Shown one piece after another: positions 1 to 8,088 of a stretch of DNA of 64,000 nt; position 1 is the first letter of the stretch, and every line of letters begins with the position of its first letter. The stretch is taken from NCBI RefSeq assembly GCF_016613535.2, contig NZ_CP071518.1, positions 1,302,001 to 1,366,000 on the forward strand, in the 5' to 3' direction. The position numbers and the translations under genes were made by a program. Origin of the DNA: Lysobacter solisilvae. Its GTDB lineage: Bacteria; Pseudomonadota; Gammaproteobacteria; Xanthomonadales; Xanthomonadaceae. The notes under the pieces were generated by a model that was not told the origin of the DNA, did not search any database, and saw only the letters and a program-made list of their open reading frames with translations.

Positions 1-222
1 GGCGGCCATCGCCACCGGCTGCAGCCAGCGCGCCCGTCGCGGGGCGGCGGCCTGTCGGGGATGCGTCGCCAGGCGCGCGGCGATGCCGGGCCACAGGTCG
101 TGGGCGGGCGCCGCATCGCGCCGCAGCGCGCGCAACTGCCAGCGCAGGGTGTCGTCCAGCGGCGTGGCATCCATCGCGCCGTCCGGACCCGGACCATTGT
201 CGTTGCGGTGATCGTGCGTCAT
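1..222 (-). CDS. putative anti-sigma factor, N-terminal part (runs off the window)
   Basis: The ATG at 222 overlaps the stop of the sigma-factor gene in an ATGA arrangement, so the two are almost certainly co-translated. The 74 visible codons start MTHDHRNDNG and contain an L-W-P-G-I-A-A-R-L helix (about residues 47-55), as seen at the cytoplasmic N-terminus of anti-sigma factors that bind ECF sigma factors. The membrane segment and sensor domain expected further on lie outside the window. The function is inferred mainly from gene order; the visible sequence alone is too short to name a family. Confidence 0.6.
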   Translation of the reverse strand, partial: MTHDHRNDNGPGPDGAMDATPLDDTLRWQLRALRRDAAPAHDLWPGIAARLATHPRQAAAPRRARWLQPVAMAA

Positions 223-806
223 GCGTGTCCCTCCAGCCGGGCGCGCAGCAGGCCGCGCGCGCGATGCAATTGTGCTTTTGAACTACCGACCGCCATGCCC
301 AGTTCGGCGGCGATCTCGTCGTGTTGCCAGCCCTCCACGTCGTACAGGACCAGCACCGCGCGGGCACGCGGCGGCAGGCTCGCCACGGCGCGCTCCAGGT
401 CCATCGACAGCGCCGTCGCGTGGCCCGCCGAATCGGTGGTGCCCAGCAGCTCGAAGGCGTCTTCGTCGCCCTCGTCGTGCGGCCGGCTGCGGCGGCTGCG
501 CAGGTCCATCAGGGCGGTGTTGACCGCCAGGCGGTGCAGCCAGGTGTTGAAGGAGGATTCGAAGCGGAAGGCGGGCAGGGCCTGCCAGGCGCGGACGAAG
601 GCGTCCTCGGTGAGGTCCTCGGCGCGGGCGCCATGGCCGCCCACCAGCCGGGCGATGACGCCATGGACCCGCCCCGCGTGGCGGCGATACAGCGCCTCGA
701 AGGCGGCCACCTCGCCGCGCGCCGCCGCGCCGATCAGGGCGCGGTCGTCGTCGGCCGGGGTATCCGGGGCCTCGTCGGCGGGGTTGAGGGTCACGGCGGT
801 CAGCAT
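219..806 (-). CDS. RNA polymerase sigma factor, ECF (sigma-70) family
   Basis: About 195 residues, the usual size for an ECF sigma factor. Region 2 spans about residues 25-105, with a Y-R-R-H-A helix, a DLTEDAFVRAW segment (core binding and -10 recognition) and the FNTWLHRLAVN stretch. Region 4 spans about residues 135-190 with VLYDVEGWQHDEIAAELG followed by the HTH segment VGSSKAQLHRAR. It directs RNA polymerase to a small regulon and should be held inactive by the anti-sigma factor overlapping its 3' end. I chose the ATG at 806; an in-frame GTG at 812 is an alternative. The target regulon cannot be read from the sequence. Confidence 0.9.
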   Translation of the reverse strand: MLTAVTLNPADEAPDTPADDDRALIGAAARGEVAAFEALYRRHAGRVHGVIARLVGGHGARAEDLTEDAFVRAWQALPAFRFESSFNTWLHRLAVNTALMDLRSRRSRPHDEGDEDAFELLGTTDSAGHATALSMDLERAVASLPPRARAVLVLYDVEGWQHDEIAAELGMAVGSSKAQLHRARGLLRARLEGHA

Positions 807-1084
807 AGTCACTGGGATGCGGCGCCGGCCGCTCGCGTTTAAGCCGGCTGGACCATGACCTTCGACCGGGACCCATTGCGCCCGGCCGGGACCGGCCCCA
901 GTTCAGGATTTCGCGGCGTCACGGCCGCTTCGCCCGCCCCGTCACGATCGTTCCGCTATCGTTTCATCTAACCGTCCTGTCCATTAGAACCAATTGATTC
1001 CAAAGGACTTTCCGGCCGTGCATCCCGCCGCGCCGGGCTGGAGCACCGTTCCAGAGCCGCAACAGTGCGGAACTTGAACGGGCT

Positions 1085-1111
1085 TTAGCAGTCCCACAAC
1101 CCGACTGCTAA
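1085..1111 (+). promoter_or_regulatory. CIRCE-like perfect inverted repeat directly before rpoH
   Basis: TTAGCAGTC, nine spacer bases, then GACTGCTAA: a perfect 9-9-9 palindrome ending one base before the first possible rpoH start codon. The classical CIRCE operator bound by HrcA is TTAGCACTC-N9-GAGTGCTAA, so this differs by one symmetric base pair. It occupies the ribosome-binding region, so in mRNA it could also form a hairpin over the start. The rest of 807-1084, between the divergent sigma gene and rpoH, shows no gene; 960-1010 is AT-richer and may hold promoters. Confidence 0.6.
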
Positions 1112-1112
1112 G

Positions 1113-1997
<885 letters not shown>

Positions 1998-2014
1998 GCC
2001 ACACGACGAAAAAG

Positions 2015-2040
2015 ACGGCCCGGGAAACCGGGCCGTTTTC
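2015..2040 (+). terminator. rho-independent terminator after rpoH
   Basis: ACGGCCCGG, loop GAAA, CCGGGCCGT, then a short T run. It lies 17 bases after the rpoH stop and just before the 3' end of the convergent peptidase gene. An A run precedes the hairpin, so it may work in both directions. Confidence 0.85.
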
Positions 2041-2054
2041 GTTTGCGGCGGCGC

Positions 2055-3398
2055 TCAGCGCCGCGCTGCAGCCGGTAGCGGCGGTCCTTCGACCCACTCG
2101 CGGAAGAACGGTCCCAGGTCCTGCCCGCTGGTCGTTTCCATCGCCGCGCGGAAGTCGGCAGTGGTGACGGAGCGGCCGTCGTGGGCGCGCGAGTACGTGC
2201 GCACGCCGCGCCAGAAGGCCTCCTCGCCCAGCTGCTCGCGCAGCAGGTGCAGGACGTAGGCGCCCTTCTGGTACACCACGGCGCGGTCGTCGCCGCTGGG
2301 CGAGGTCCATTGTGCGTAGACCAGGGCATGGTCGGCGCCCTTGCTGCGCAGCGCCTGCAGGCGCTCGTGCCAGCGCTCCACCTGGGCGCGATAGGCCTGC
2401 GGCCCGAAGCGCTGCTCGATCCAGGCCGCCGCCATGAACGTGGCCATGCCTTCGTTGAGCCAGAAGTGGCCCCAGTCGCGGCAGGTCACGCGGTTGCCCC
2501 ACCACTGGTGCGCGGCCTCGTGCGCGATGAGCGCCTGCGCAGTCGGGTCGTCGAGCACGCGGCGGCCGTACTCCTCCGAGAGCAGCGACAGGCCCGCCAG
2601 TTCCTGGCCGACGGTGCTGGCCACGAGGGCCTGGGTGTAATCGCCACGATACCGGCGACCCGCGCGCATCCCGAAGAACCGCAGCATCCGCGCCGTGTCG
2701 CCGAAGACGCGGCGCAGCTCGTCCGGCGATCGTTCGATTGCCAGGTAGTGCAGCCCGATGCCGTCGACGCGCTCGGACGCCGCCGCGTAGCGGGCGGCGG
2801 CAAAGCCGTACACGTAACTGGGCATCGGCTCGACAAGTCGCCAGCGGTGCAGCGAGCGGCCGCCCTCGCCCGCGCGGACGGACACCAGGCGGCCATTGCC
2901 CGCCGAACGCAGGCCGGCCGGCAGCTCCAGCGACAGCGTCAGCGTCGCCCGCTCGTCCGGGGCGTCGACGCAGACCAGCCATTGGCTGGTGGAGAAAATC
3001 GTGTAGACCTCGTCGCGTTCGGGATGGAATTCCAGGCCGTACCGCGGCGTGCCCGCGTAGTCGACCGCAAGCTGGCCGCGGCTGCCGGGGCGCAGTGATT
3101 CCGGCACGTGCACGCGCAGCACGTGACCCGTGCGCTCGAATGGCAACGCTGCCTCGCCCAGCCGCACGCGTGTCACCGCCAGTTCGCCCGCATCGAACTG
3201 GAGCGTGCGTGCCGGCGCCAGCACCCGGAAGTCGATGCGCACGCGGCCGTCCAGGCGGCGGGCCGGGATGTCGGGTCGGAGCCGGGCCTCGTAATGCAGC
3301 ACGTCGATGCTGCGCGGGGAGGACGGCTCCGCAGCGGCAGCCGACAACGGCGCCATCGCGACGAGCAGCGCGATGGCCAAGCCCGCGACGGGCTTCAT
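2055..3398 (-). CDS. M1 family zinc aminopeptidase, secreted
   Basis: 447 residues. An N-terminal signal peptide (MKPVAGLAIALLVAM..., cleavage near AAAAEP) is followed by a beta-rich N-terminal domain and a gluzincin catalytic domain. The zinc motif HEAAHQWWGN is at residues 293-302, and the third ligand is the Glu of NEGMATF (E316), 19 residues after the second His as expected for M1 peptidases. It is shorter than PepN and lacks the long C-terminal HEAT domain, so it belongs to the small M1 group. I saw no clear GxMEN exopeptidase motif, so substrate class is open. Its ATG overlaps the stop of ndh (ATGA), indicating translational coupling. Confidence 0.88.
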   Translation of the reverse strand: MKPVAGLAIALLVAMAPLSAAAAEPSSPRSIDVLHYEARLRPDIPARRLDGRVRIDFRVLAPARTLQFDAGELAVTRVRLGEAALPFERTGHVLRVHVPESLRPGSRGQLAVDYAGTPRYGLEFHPERDEVYTIFSTSQWLVCVDAPDERATLTLSLELPAGLRSAGNGRLVSVRAGEGGRSLHRWRLVEPMPSYVYGFAAARYAAASERVDGIGLHYLAIERSPDELRRVFGDTARMLRFFGMRAGRRYRGDYTQALVASTVGQELAGLSLLSEEYGRRVLDDPTAQALIAHEAAHQWWGNRVTCRDWGHFWLNEGMATFMAAAWIEQRFGPQAYRAQVERWHERLQALRSKGADHALVYAQWTSPSGDDRAVVYQKGAYVLHLLREQLGEEAFWRGVRTYSRAHDGRSVTTADFRAAMETTSGQDLGPFFREWVEGPPLPAAARR

Positions 3399-4729
3399 TC
3401 GCCGCCGCCCGGCTCGCCGCGGCCCAGGATGATCCGCGCGTGCCGCTGGTAGCTCCAGTACGCCCACGCCCAGTTGATCAGGACGATCAGGCGGTTGCGG
3501 AAGCCGATCAGGAAGAAGACGTGGATCAGCAGCCAGAACCACCACGCAGGCAGGCCCGACAGCTTCATCCGGCCCAGGTGCACGACCGCGGCCATGCGTC
3601 CGATGGTGGCGAGGTTGCCGACGTCCTTGTAGCGGAACGCGGGCGGCGGGGTAGCGCCACGCAGGCGCGCGCGGATCACGTGCGCGACATGGGCGCCCAT
3701 CTGCTTGGCCGCCGGCGCGACGCCCGGCACGGGCCGGCCGTCCTGCTGCACGCTGGCCAGGTCGCCGGCCACGAAGATCACCGGGTGGCCTGGCACGCTG
3801 AGGTCGGGGGCGACCAGCACGCGGCCGGCGCGGTCGCGCGGCGCGTCGAGCAGCGCGCCCAGCGGTGAGGCGGCCACGCCCGCGGCCCACAGCACGGTGC
3901 GCGCGGGAATGCGGCGTTCGCCCAGGACGTAGCCCTCGCTGTCGATCGCACTCACCGGCGTGCCGGTGATCACTTCCACGCCCAGGCGTTCGAGCTGCGT
4001 GCGTGCACGCGCCGACAGCGACTCGGGAAAACTCGGCAGCACCCGCGGCCCGGCTTCAACCAGGCGCACGCGCGCGGCCGCGGGGTCGATGTGGCGGAAC
4101 TCGTGGCGCAGCGTGTGCCGCGCGATCTCCGCCAGCGTGCCGGCCAGTTCCACTCCGGTGGGACCGCCGCCGACCACGGCGAAACTCAGCCAGGCTTCGC
4201 GCTCGGCCTCGTCGCGCGCGATCTCGGCGCGCTCGAAGGCCAGCAGCAGGCGGCGCCGGATCCCCAGCGCGTCGTCCAGCGTCTTCAGCCCGGGCGCATG
4301 CTCGCTCCATTCGTCGTGGCCAAAGTAGGCGTGGGTGGCGCCGCTGGCGAGCAGCAGCAGGTCGTAGTCGAGCGCTTCGCCGGCGCCGTCGCCGTGCGCG
4401 GACGACAGGATGACGCGGCGCGCGCCCATGTCCACGCCGACCACTTCGCCCAGCCGCACGTCGACATTGGCCTGCCCGCGCAGGATGTGGCGCAGCGGCG
4501 CGGCGATGTCGGGCGCGGACAGGCCGGCCGTCGCCACCTGGTACAGCAGCGGCTGGAACAGGTGATGGTTGCGGCGGTCCAGCAGGGTGATGCGGACCTC
4601 GTCCCGCGCCAGCGCGCGCGTGGCCCACAGGCCGGCGAATCCCCCGCCGACGATCACCACGTGCGGCACGCCCGCACCCGCCCTCGCCCCGGAATCGGCG
4701 CGTGGCGCCGGCGCATGCATCGCAGTCAT
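3395..4729 (-). CDS. ndh: type II NADH dehydrogenase (NAD(P)/FAD-dependent oxidoreductase)
   Basis: 444 residues. The FAD-binding motif HVVIVGGGFAGLWATRAL is near residue 23, the NAD-binding motif SFAVVGGGPTGVELAG near residue 180, and FVAGDLAS with a following proline-rich loop is typical of the second FAD contact. The C-terminus has a hydrophobic segment (WWFWLLIHVFFLIGFRNRL) of the kind that anchors NDH-2 enzymes to the inner membrane. It passes electrons from NADH to quinone without pumping protons. It precedes, and overlaps by four bases, the secreted peptidase gene; the transporter gene lies upstream on the same strand. Confidence 0.92.
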   Translation of the reverse strand: MTAMHAPAPRADSGARAGAGVPHVVIVGGGFAGLWATRALARDEVRITLLDRRNHHLFQPLLYQVATAGLSAPDIAAPLRHILRGQANVDVRLGEVVGVDMGARRVILSSAHGDGAGEALDYDLLLLASGATHAYFGHDEWSEHAPGLKTLDDALGIRRRLLLAFERAEIARDEAEREAWLSFAVVGGGPTGVELAGTLAEIARHTLRHEFRHIDPAAARVRLVEAGPRVLPSFPESLSARARTQLERLGVEVITGTPVSAIDSEGYVLGERRIPARTVLWAAGVAASPLGALLDAPRDRAGRVLVAPDLSVPGHPVIFVAGDLASVQQDGRPVPGVAPAAKQMGAHVAHVIRARLRGATPPPAFRYKDVGNLATIGRMAAVVHLGRMKLSGLPAWWFWLLIHVFFLIGFRNRLIVLINWAWAYWSYQRHARIILGRGEPGGGE

Positions 4730-4792
4730 GCGCGCATTGTTTCAAACCTGGAGCAGTCGCGCGAATGTCCGGCGTCCGCGCGCCGCGGCACG

Positions 4793-6088
4793 CTACACCG
4801 GGTCGCGGTCGATCGCCGAGATCCGCCGCGTGTCGGGCATCCACAGGTAGACCAGCAGCGAGCAGGCGATGCACGCGGTCACGTACCAGTAGAAGCCGCG
4901 TTCCAGCCCCGCGTCCTTGAACCACAGCGCGATGTACTCCGCGGTGCCGCCGAACAGCGCCACGGTCAATGCGTAGGGCAGGCCGACGCCCAGAGCGCGG
5001 ACCTCCACCGGGAACAACTCGGCCTTCACCACCGCGTTGATCGCCGTGTAGAAGCTGACCACGGTCAGCGCGGCCAGGATCAGCCAGAACGCCTGCGCCG
5101 CCGTGCGCACGTCCTCCAGCTGGGTCAGGATCGGCACGGTCAGCAGCGTGCCCAGCACGCCAAACGCGATCAGCACCGGACGGCGCCCGATGCGGTCGGA
5201 CAACGCGCCCACCAGCGGCTGCAGCAGCATGTAGACGAACAGCGTCGAGGCGTTCAGCACGGACGCCGTATGCGCGTCGAGCCCGGCGCTGTTGACCAGG
5301 AACTTGTGCATGTAGGTCGTGTACGTATAGAACGCGAGCGTGCCGCCCATCGTCAGGCCGACGACGGTGAGCACCGCCCGCGGATGCCGTGCCAGCGCGC
5401 GCAGCGAACCCTGCCGCTGCTGCGCCGGCGCATCGGCGGCATCCTCGCTGCGCATGAACGCCTGCGTCTCGTGCATGCCGCGGCGCAGCCACAGCGCGGT
5501 GACCGCGGCCAGCGCGCCGATCAGGAAGGGGATGCGCCAGCCCCACGCGTACAGCTGCGCGTCGGTGAGGAAGATGCGCTGCAGCGCGATCAGCACGCCC
5601 AGCGCGATCAGGTGGCCGCCCACCAGGGTGACGTACTGGAAGCTGGACCAGAAGCCGCGGTGTTCGCGCGTGGCCATCTCGCTCAGGTAGGTGGCCGACG
5701 CGCCGTACTCGCCGCCCACGCTCAGGCCCTGCAGCAGGCGCGAGACCACCAGCAGCACGGGCGCGGCGATGCCGATGGTCGCGTAGCCGGGTGTCAGCGC
5801 GATGATCAGCGAGCCGGTGCACATCATCAGCACCGACAGCATCAGCGCCCGCCGTCGCCCGTGCCGGTCGGCGTAGCGGCCCAGCAGCCAGCCGCCCAGC
5901 GGCCGCATCAGGAAGCCCACCGCGAACACCGCGGCCGTGCGCAGCAGCTGCGAGGTCGGGTCGCCGGCGGGGAAGAAGGCCTGGGCGAAGTACAGCGAGA
6001 ACGCCGCATAGGCGTACCAGTCGTACCACTCCACCAGGTTGCCGATCGAACCGGCGATGATGCTGCGCAGGCGCCGCGCGGGCGTCAT
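4793..6088 (-). CDS. MFS transporter, metabolite:H+ symporter (KgtP/ProP-like)
   Basis: 431 residues with about 12 membrane segments. Features of the MHS group: the opening IAGSIGNLVEWYDWYAY, the loop GRYADRHGRRRAL between helices 2 and 3, SRLLQGLSVGGEYGAS, and a second GALSDRIGRRPVL loop at mid-protein. Likely substrates are dicarboxylates, 2-oxoglutarate or osmolytes; the sequence does not decide. I chose ATG 6088. An in-frame TTG overlapping the tal stop at about 6180 would add roughly 30 residues made of NAG(V/E)x repeats, encoded by 15-bp tandem repeats, so the true start needs checking. Confidence 0.85.
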   Translation of the reverse strand: MTPARRLRSIIAGSIGNLVEWYDWYAYAAFSLYFAQAFFPAGDPTSQLLRTAAVFAVGFLMRPLGGWLLGRYADRHGRRRALMLSVLMMCTGSLIIALTPGYATIGIAAPVLLVVSRLLQGLSVGGEYGASATYLSEMATREHRGFWSSFQYVTLVGGHLIALGVLIALQRIFLTDAQLYAWGWRIPFLIGALAAVTALWLRRGMHETQAFMRSEDAADAPAQQRQGSLRALARHPRAVLTVVGLTMGGTLAFYTYTTYMHKFLVNSAGLDAHTASVLNASTLFVYMLLQPLVGALSDRIGRRPVLIAFGVLGTLLTVPILTQLEDVRTAAQAFWLILAALTVVSFYTAINAVVKAELFPVEVRALGVGLPYALTVALFGGTAEYIALWFKDAGLERGFYWYVTACIACSLLVYLWMPDTRRISAIDRDPV

Positions 6089-6119
6089 CGCCGCCGTGGT
6101 GGCGTCCGCGCCCGCATCC

Positions 6120-6180
6120 GTCACGCCCGCGTTCGACTCACCCGCATTCGGCACGCCCGCATTCGGCGCTCGGGTATTCA
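6120..6180. repeat. 15-bp tandem repeat between tal and the transporter gene
   Basis: About three and a half copies of a unit like CACGCCCGCATTCGG separate tal from the transporter. Read on the minus strand in frame with the transporter they give NAG(V/E)(P/S/T) pentapeptides. Whether they are translated depends on the start codon used. Confidence 0.6.
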
Positions 6181-7179
6181 AGCCGGCAGCCGTTGCGCGA
6201 GCAGGCGTTCCAGCGCGTCCTGGTCGATCGCGAAACGGCGGATGCCATCGGCCAGCTTCTCGGTGGCCATCGCGTCCTCGTTGTGCCGCCAGCGGAACTG
6301 CGCTTCGTCCAGTTCCGGCGGCGGCGGCACGCGGACGCCGTCGTCGCGCAATGTCGGCGCGACCGGCAGCGCGATGCTCGCCGGCGCATCCAGCGCGTCC
6401 AGCAGCTCGGGCGCGATGGTGAGCCGGTCGCAGCCGGCCAGCGCCAGCACCTGGCCGATGTTGCGGAAACTGGCGCCCATCACCACCGTGGCATGGCCGT
6501 GGCGCTTGTAGTACTGCCAGATGCGCGTGACCGAGGCCACGCCCGGGTCCTCCTGCGGCGACGCCGGCGCGGGCGCGCCCTGCGCCAGGTGCCAGTCGAG
6601 GATCCGCCCGACGAAGGGCGAGATCAGGTACACGCCCGCCTGCGCGCAGGCCACGGCCTGGGCGAAGGAGAACAGCAGGGTGAGGTTGCACTGGATGCCT
6701 TCGCGTTCCAGCGCGCGCGCGGCCTGGATGCCTTCCCAGGTCGCCGCCATCTTGATCAGCAGCCGCTCGCGCGACACGCCGGCCTGCGAGTACAGATCGA
6801 CCAGGCGCCGGGCCTGCAGCATCGTGGCCTCGCGGTCGAAGCTCAGTCGCGCGTCGCACTCGGTGGACACGCGCCCGGGCACCAGCGCCGCGATGCGGCA
6901 GCCGATCGCCACCGCGAACCGCTCGGCCGCGTCGCGGACGCGCGCCGCTTCATCGCTGCCACGCGCCTGCGCGAGGGCTTCGTCCAGCAGCGGCTGGTAC
7001 TCGGCCTTGCCGGCCACCTTGAGCAGCAGCGAGGGATTGGTGGTGGCGTCCTGGGGCCGGAACCGCGCGATGGCGTCGATGTCGCCGGTATCGGCGACCA
7101 CCGTCGAGCTGGCGCGCAGGCGTTCGAGCGCGGTGGCGGGCGGGGCGGCGAGGGGTGCGGGAGTCAGGGGAGCATTCAT
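6178..7179 (-). CDS. tal: transaldolase
   Basis: 333 residues, close to the TalB length. The N-terminal part has [21 protein letters not shown], the classical transaldolase signature, and the Schiff-base lysine lies in the [15 protein letters not shown] segment (about residue 145). It moves a dihydroxyacetone unit between sugar phosphates in the non-oxidative pentose phosphate pathway, in the cytoplasm. The gene is first in a minus-strand run with the transporter and ndh, and is divergent from pcm across about 105 bases that should hold both promoters. Confidence 0.95.
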   Translation of the reverse strand: MNAPLTPAPLAAPPATALERLRASSTVVADTGDIDAIARFRPQDATTNPSLLLKVAGKAEYQPLLDEALAQARGSDEAARVRDAAERFAVAIGCRIAALVPGRVSTECDARLSFDREATMLQARRLVDLYSQAGVSRERLLIKMAATWEGIQAARALEREGIQCNLTLLFSFAQAVACAQAGVYLISPFVGRILDWHLAQGAPAPASPQEDPGVASVTRIWQYYKRHGHATVVMGASFRNIGQVLALAGCDRLTIAPELLDALDAPASIALPVAPTLRDDGVRVPPPPELDEAQFRWRHNEDAMATEKLADGIRRFAIDQDALERLLAQRLPA

Positions 7180-7285
7180 GTCCCGATGATGCCCAGCGAT
7201 GCGCGCGGGGACAAATCGCCGGCTGCATGACGCGGCGCTGCGGCGCTTGCCGGAGCACTAACGCGCGCGGGCTTACATTCCGCGC

Positions 7286-8053
7286 ATGCGCACCCTGGCG
7301 CCTCCCGTGGCTGGAGAACGACCGACGCCGCATCCGCGCGCGCCGGCGCGCAGGGCCGCGCTGCTGGCCCTGCTCCCGGCGCTGCTCCTGACCCTGCCGG
7401 CGACCGCCGAGCCGCCGGCGGATCCGTACGCCGCGCAGCGCCACGCGCTCGTCGACGCCCTGCGCGAGGAACACGACCCGCGCCTGTCCGCGCAGGCGCT
7501 GGCGGTGATGGAACAGGTGCCGCGCCACCTGTTCGTCCCCGAGGACCAGCGCGACGAGGCCTACGAAAACCGGCCGCTGGGGATCGGCTACGGCCAGACC
7601 ATCTCGCAGCCCTACATCGTCGCGCTGATGACCTCGCTCGCCCGTCCCGCGCGCGACCAGCGCATCCTGGAGATCGGCACCGGCTCGGGTTACCAGGCCG
7701 CCGTGCTGGGCGCCTTCGGTGCGCAGGTGTATTCGATGGAGATCATCGAGCCGCTGGCGCGCGCCGCGGCCCCGCGCCTGCAGGCGTGGCCGAACGTGCA
7801 TACGCGCGTGGGCGACGGCTACTACGGCTGGCCGGAGCACGCACCCTTCGACGCGATCGTGGTCACGGCCGCGGCCGGCTCGGTGCCGCCGCCGCTGGTC
7901 GCGCAGCTCAAGCCAGGTGGACGGATGGTGATCCCGGTCGGCGGCAGCTTTTTCACCCAGGTGCTGATGGTGGTGGAGAAGGACGCGTCGGGTCTGGTCA
8001 GCGCCCGGCAGATCGCGCCGGTGCGGTTCGTGCCGCTGACACGATCGGACTGA
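7286..8053 (+). CDS. pcm: protein-L-isoaspartate O-methyltransferase
   Basis: 255 residues. The SAM-binding motif I is ILEIGTGSGYQAAVLG (about residues 130-145); it is preceded by the GYGQTISQPYIVALM stretch diagnostic of PCMT and followed by FDAIVVTAAA (motif II) and LKPGGRMVIPVG (motif III). It methylates isoaspartyl residues to start repair of aged proteins. The N-terminus carries about 45 extra residues with a basic stretch, a leucine-rich core and a TATAEPP-like cleavage site, so this version may be exported to the periplasm; the usual Pcm is cytoplasmic. The next gene begins 35 bases downstream. Confidence 0.92.
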   Translation: MRTLAPPVAGERPTPHPRAPARRAALLALLPALLLTLPATAEPPADPYAAQRHALVDALREEHDPRLSAQALAVMEQVPRHLFVPEDQRDEAYENRPLGIGYGQTISQPYIVALMTSLARPARDQRILEIGTGSGYQAAVLGAFGAQVYSMEIIEPLARAAAPRLQAWPNVHTRVGDGYYGWPEHAPFDAIVVTAAAGSVPPPLVAQLKPGGRMVIPVGGSFFTQVLMVVEKDASGLVSARQIAPVRFVPLTRSD

Positions 8054-8088
8054 GCCTGGTCCGCGCGCACGGGAGCCGGGCCATCACG

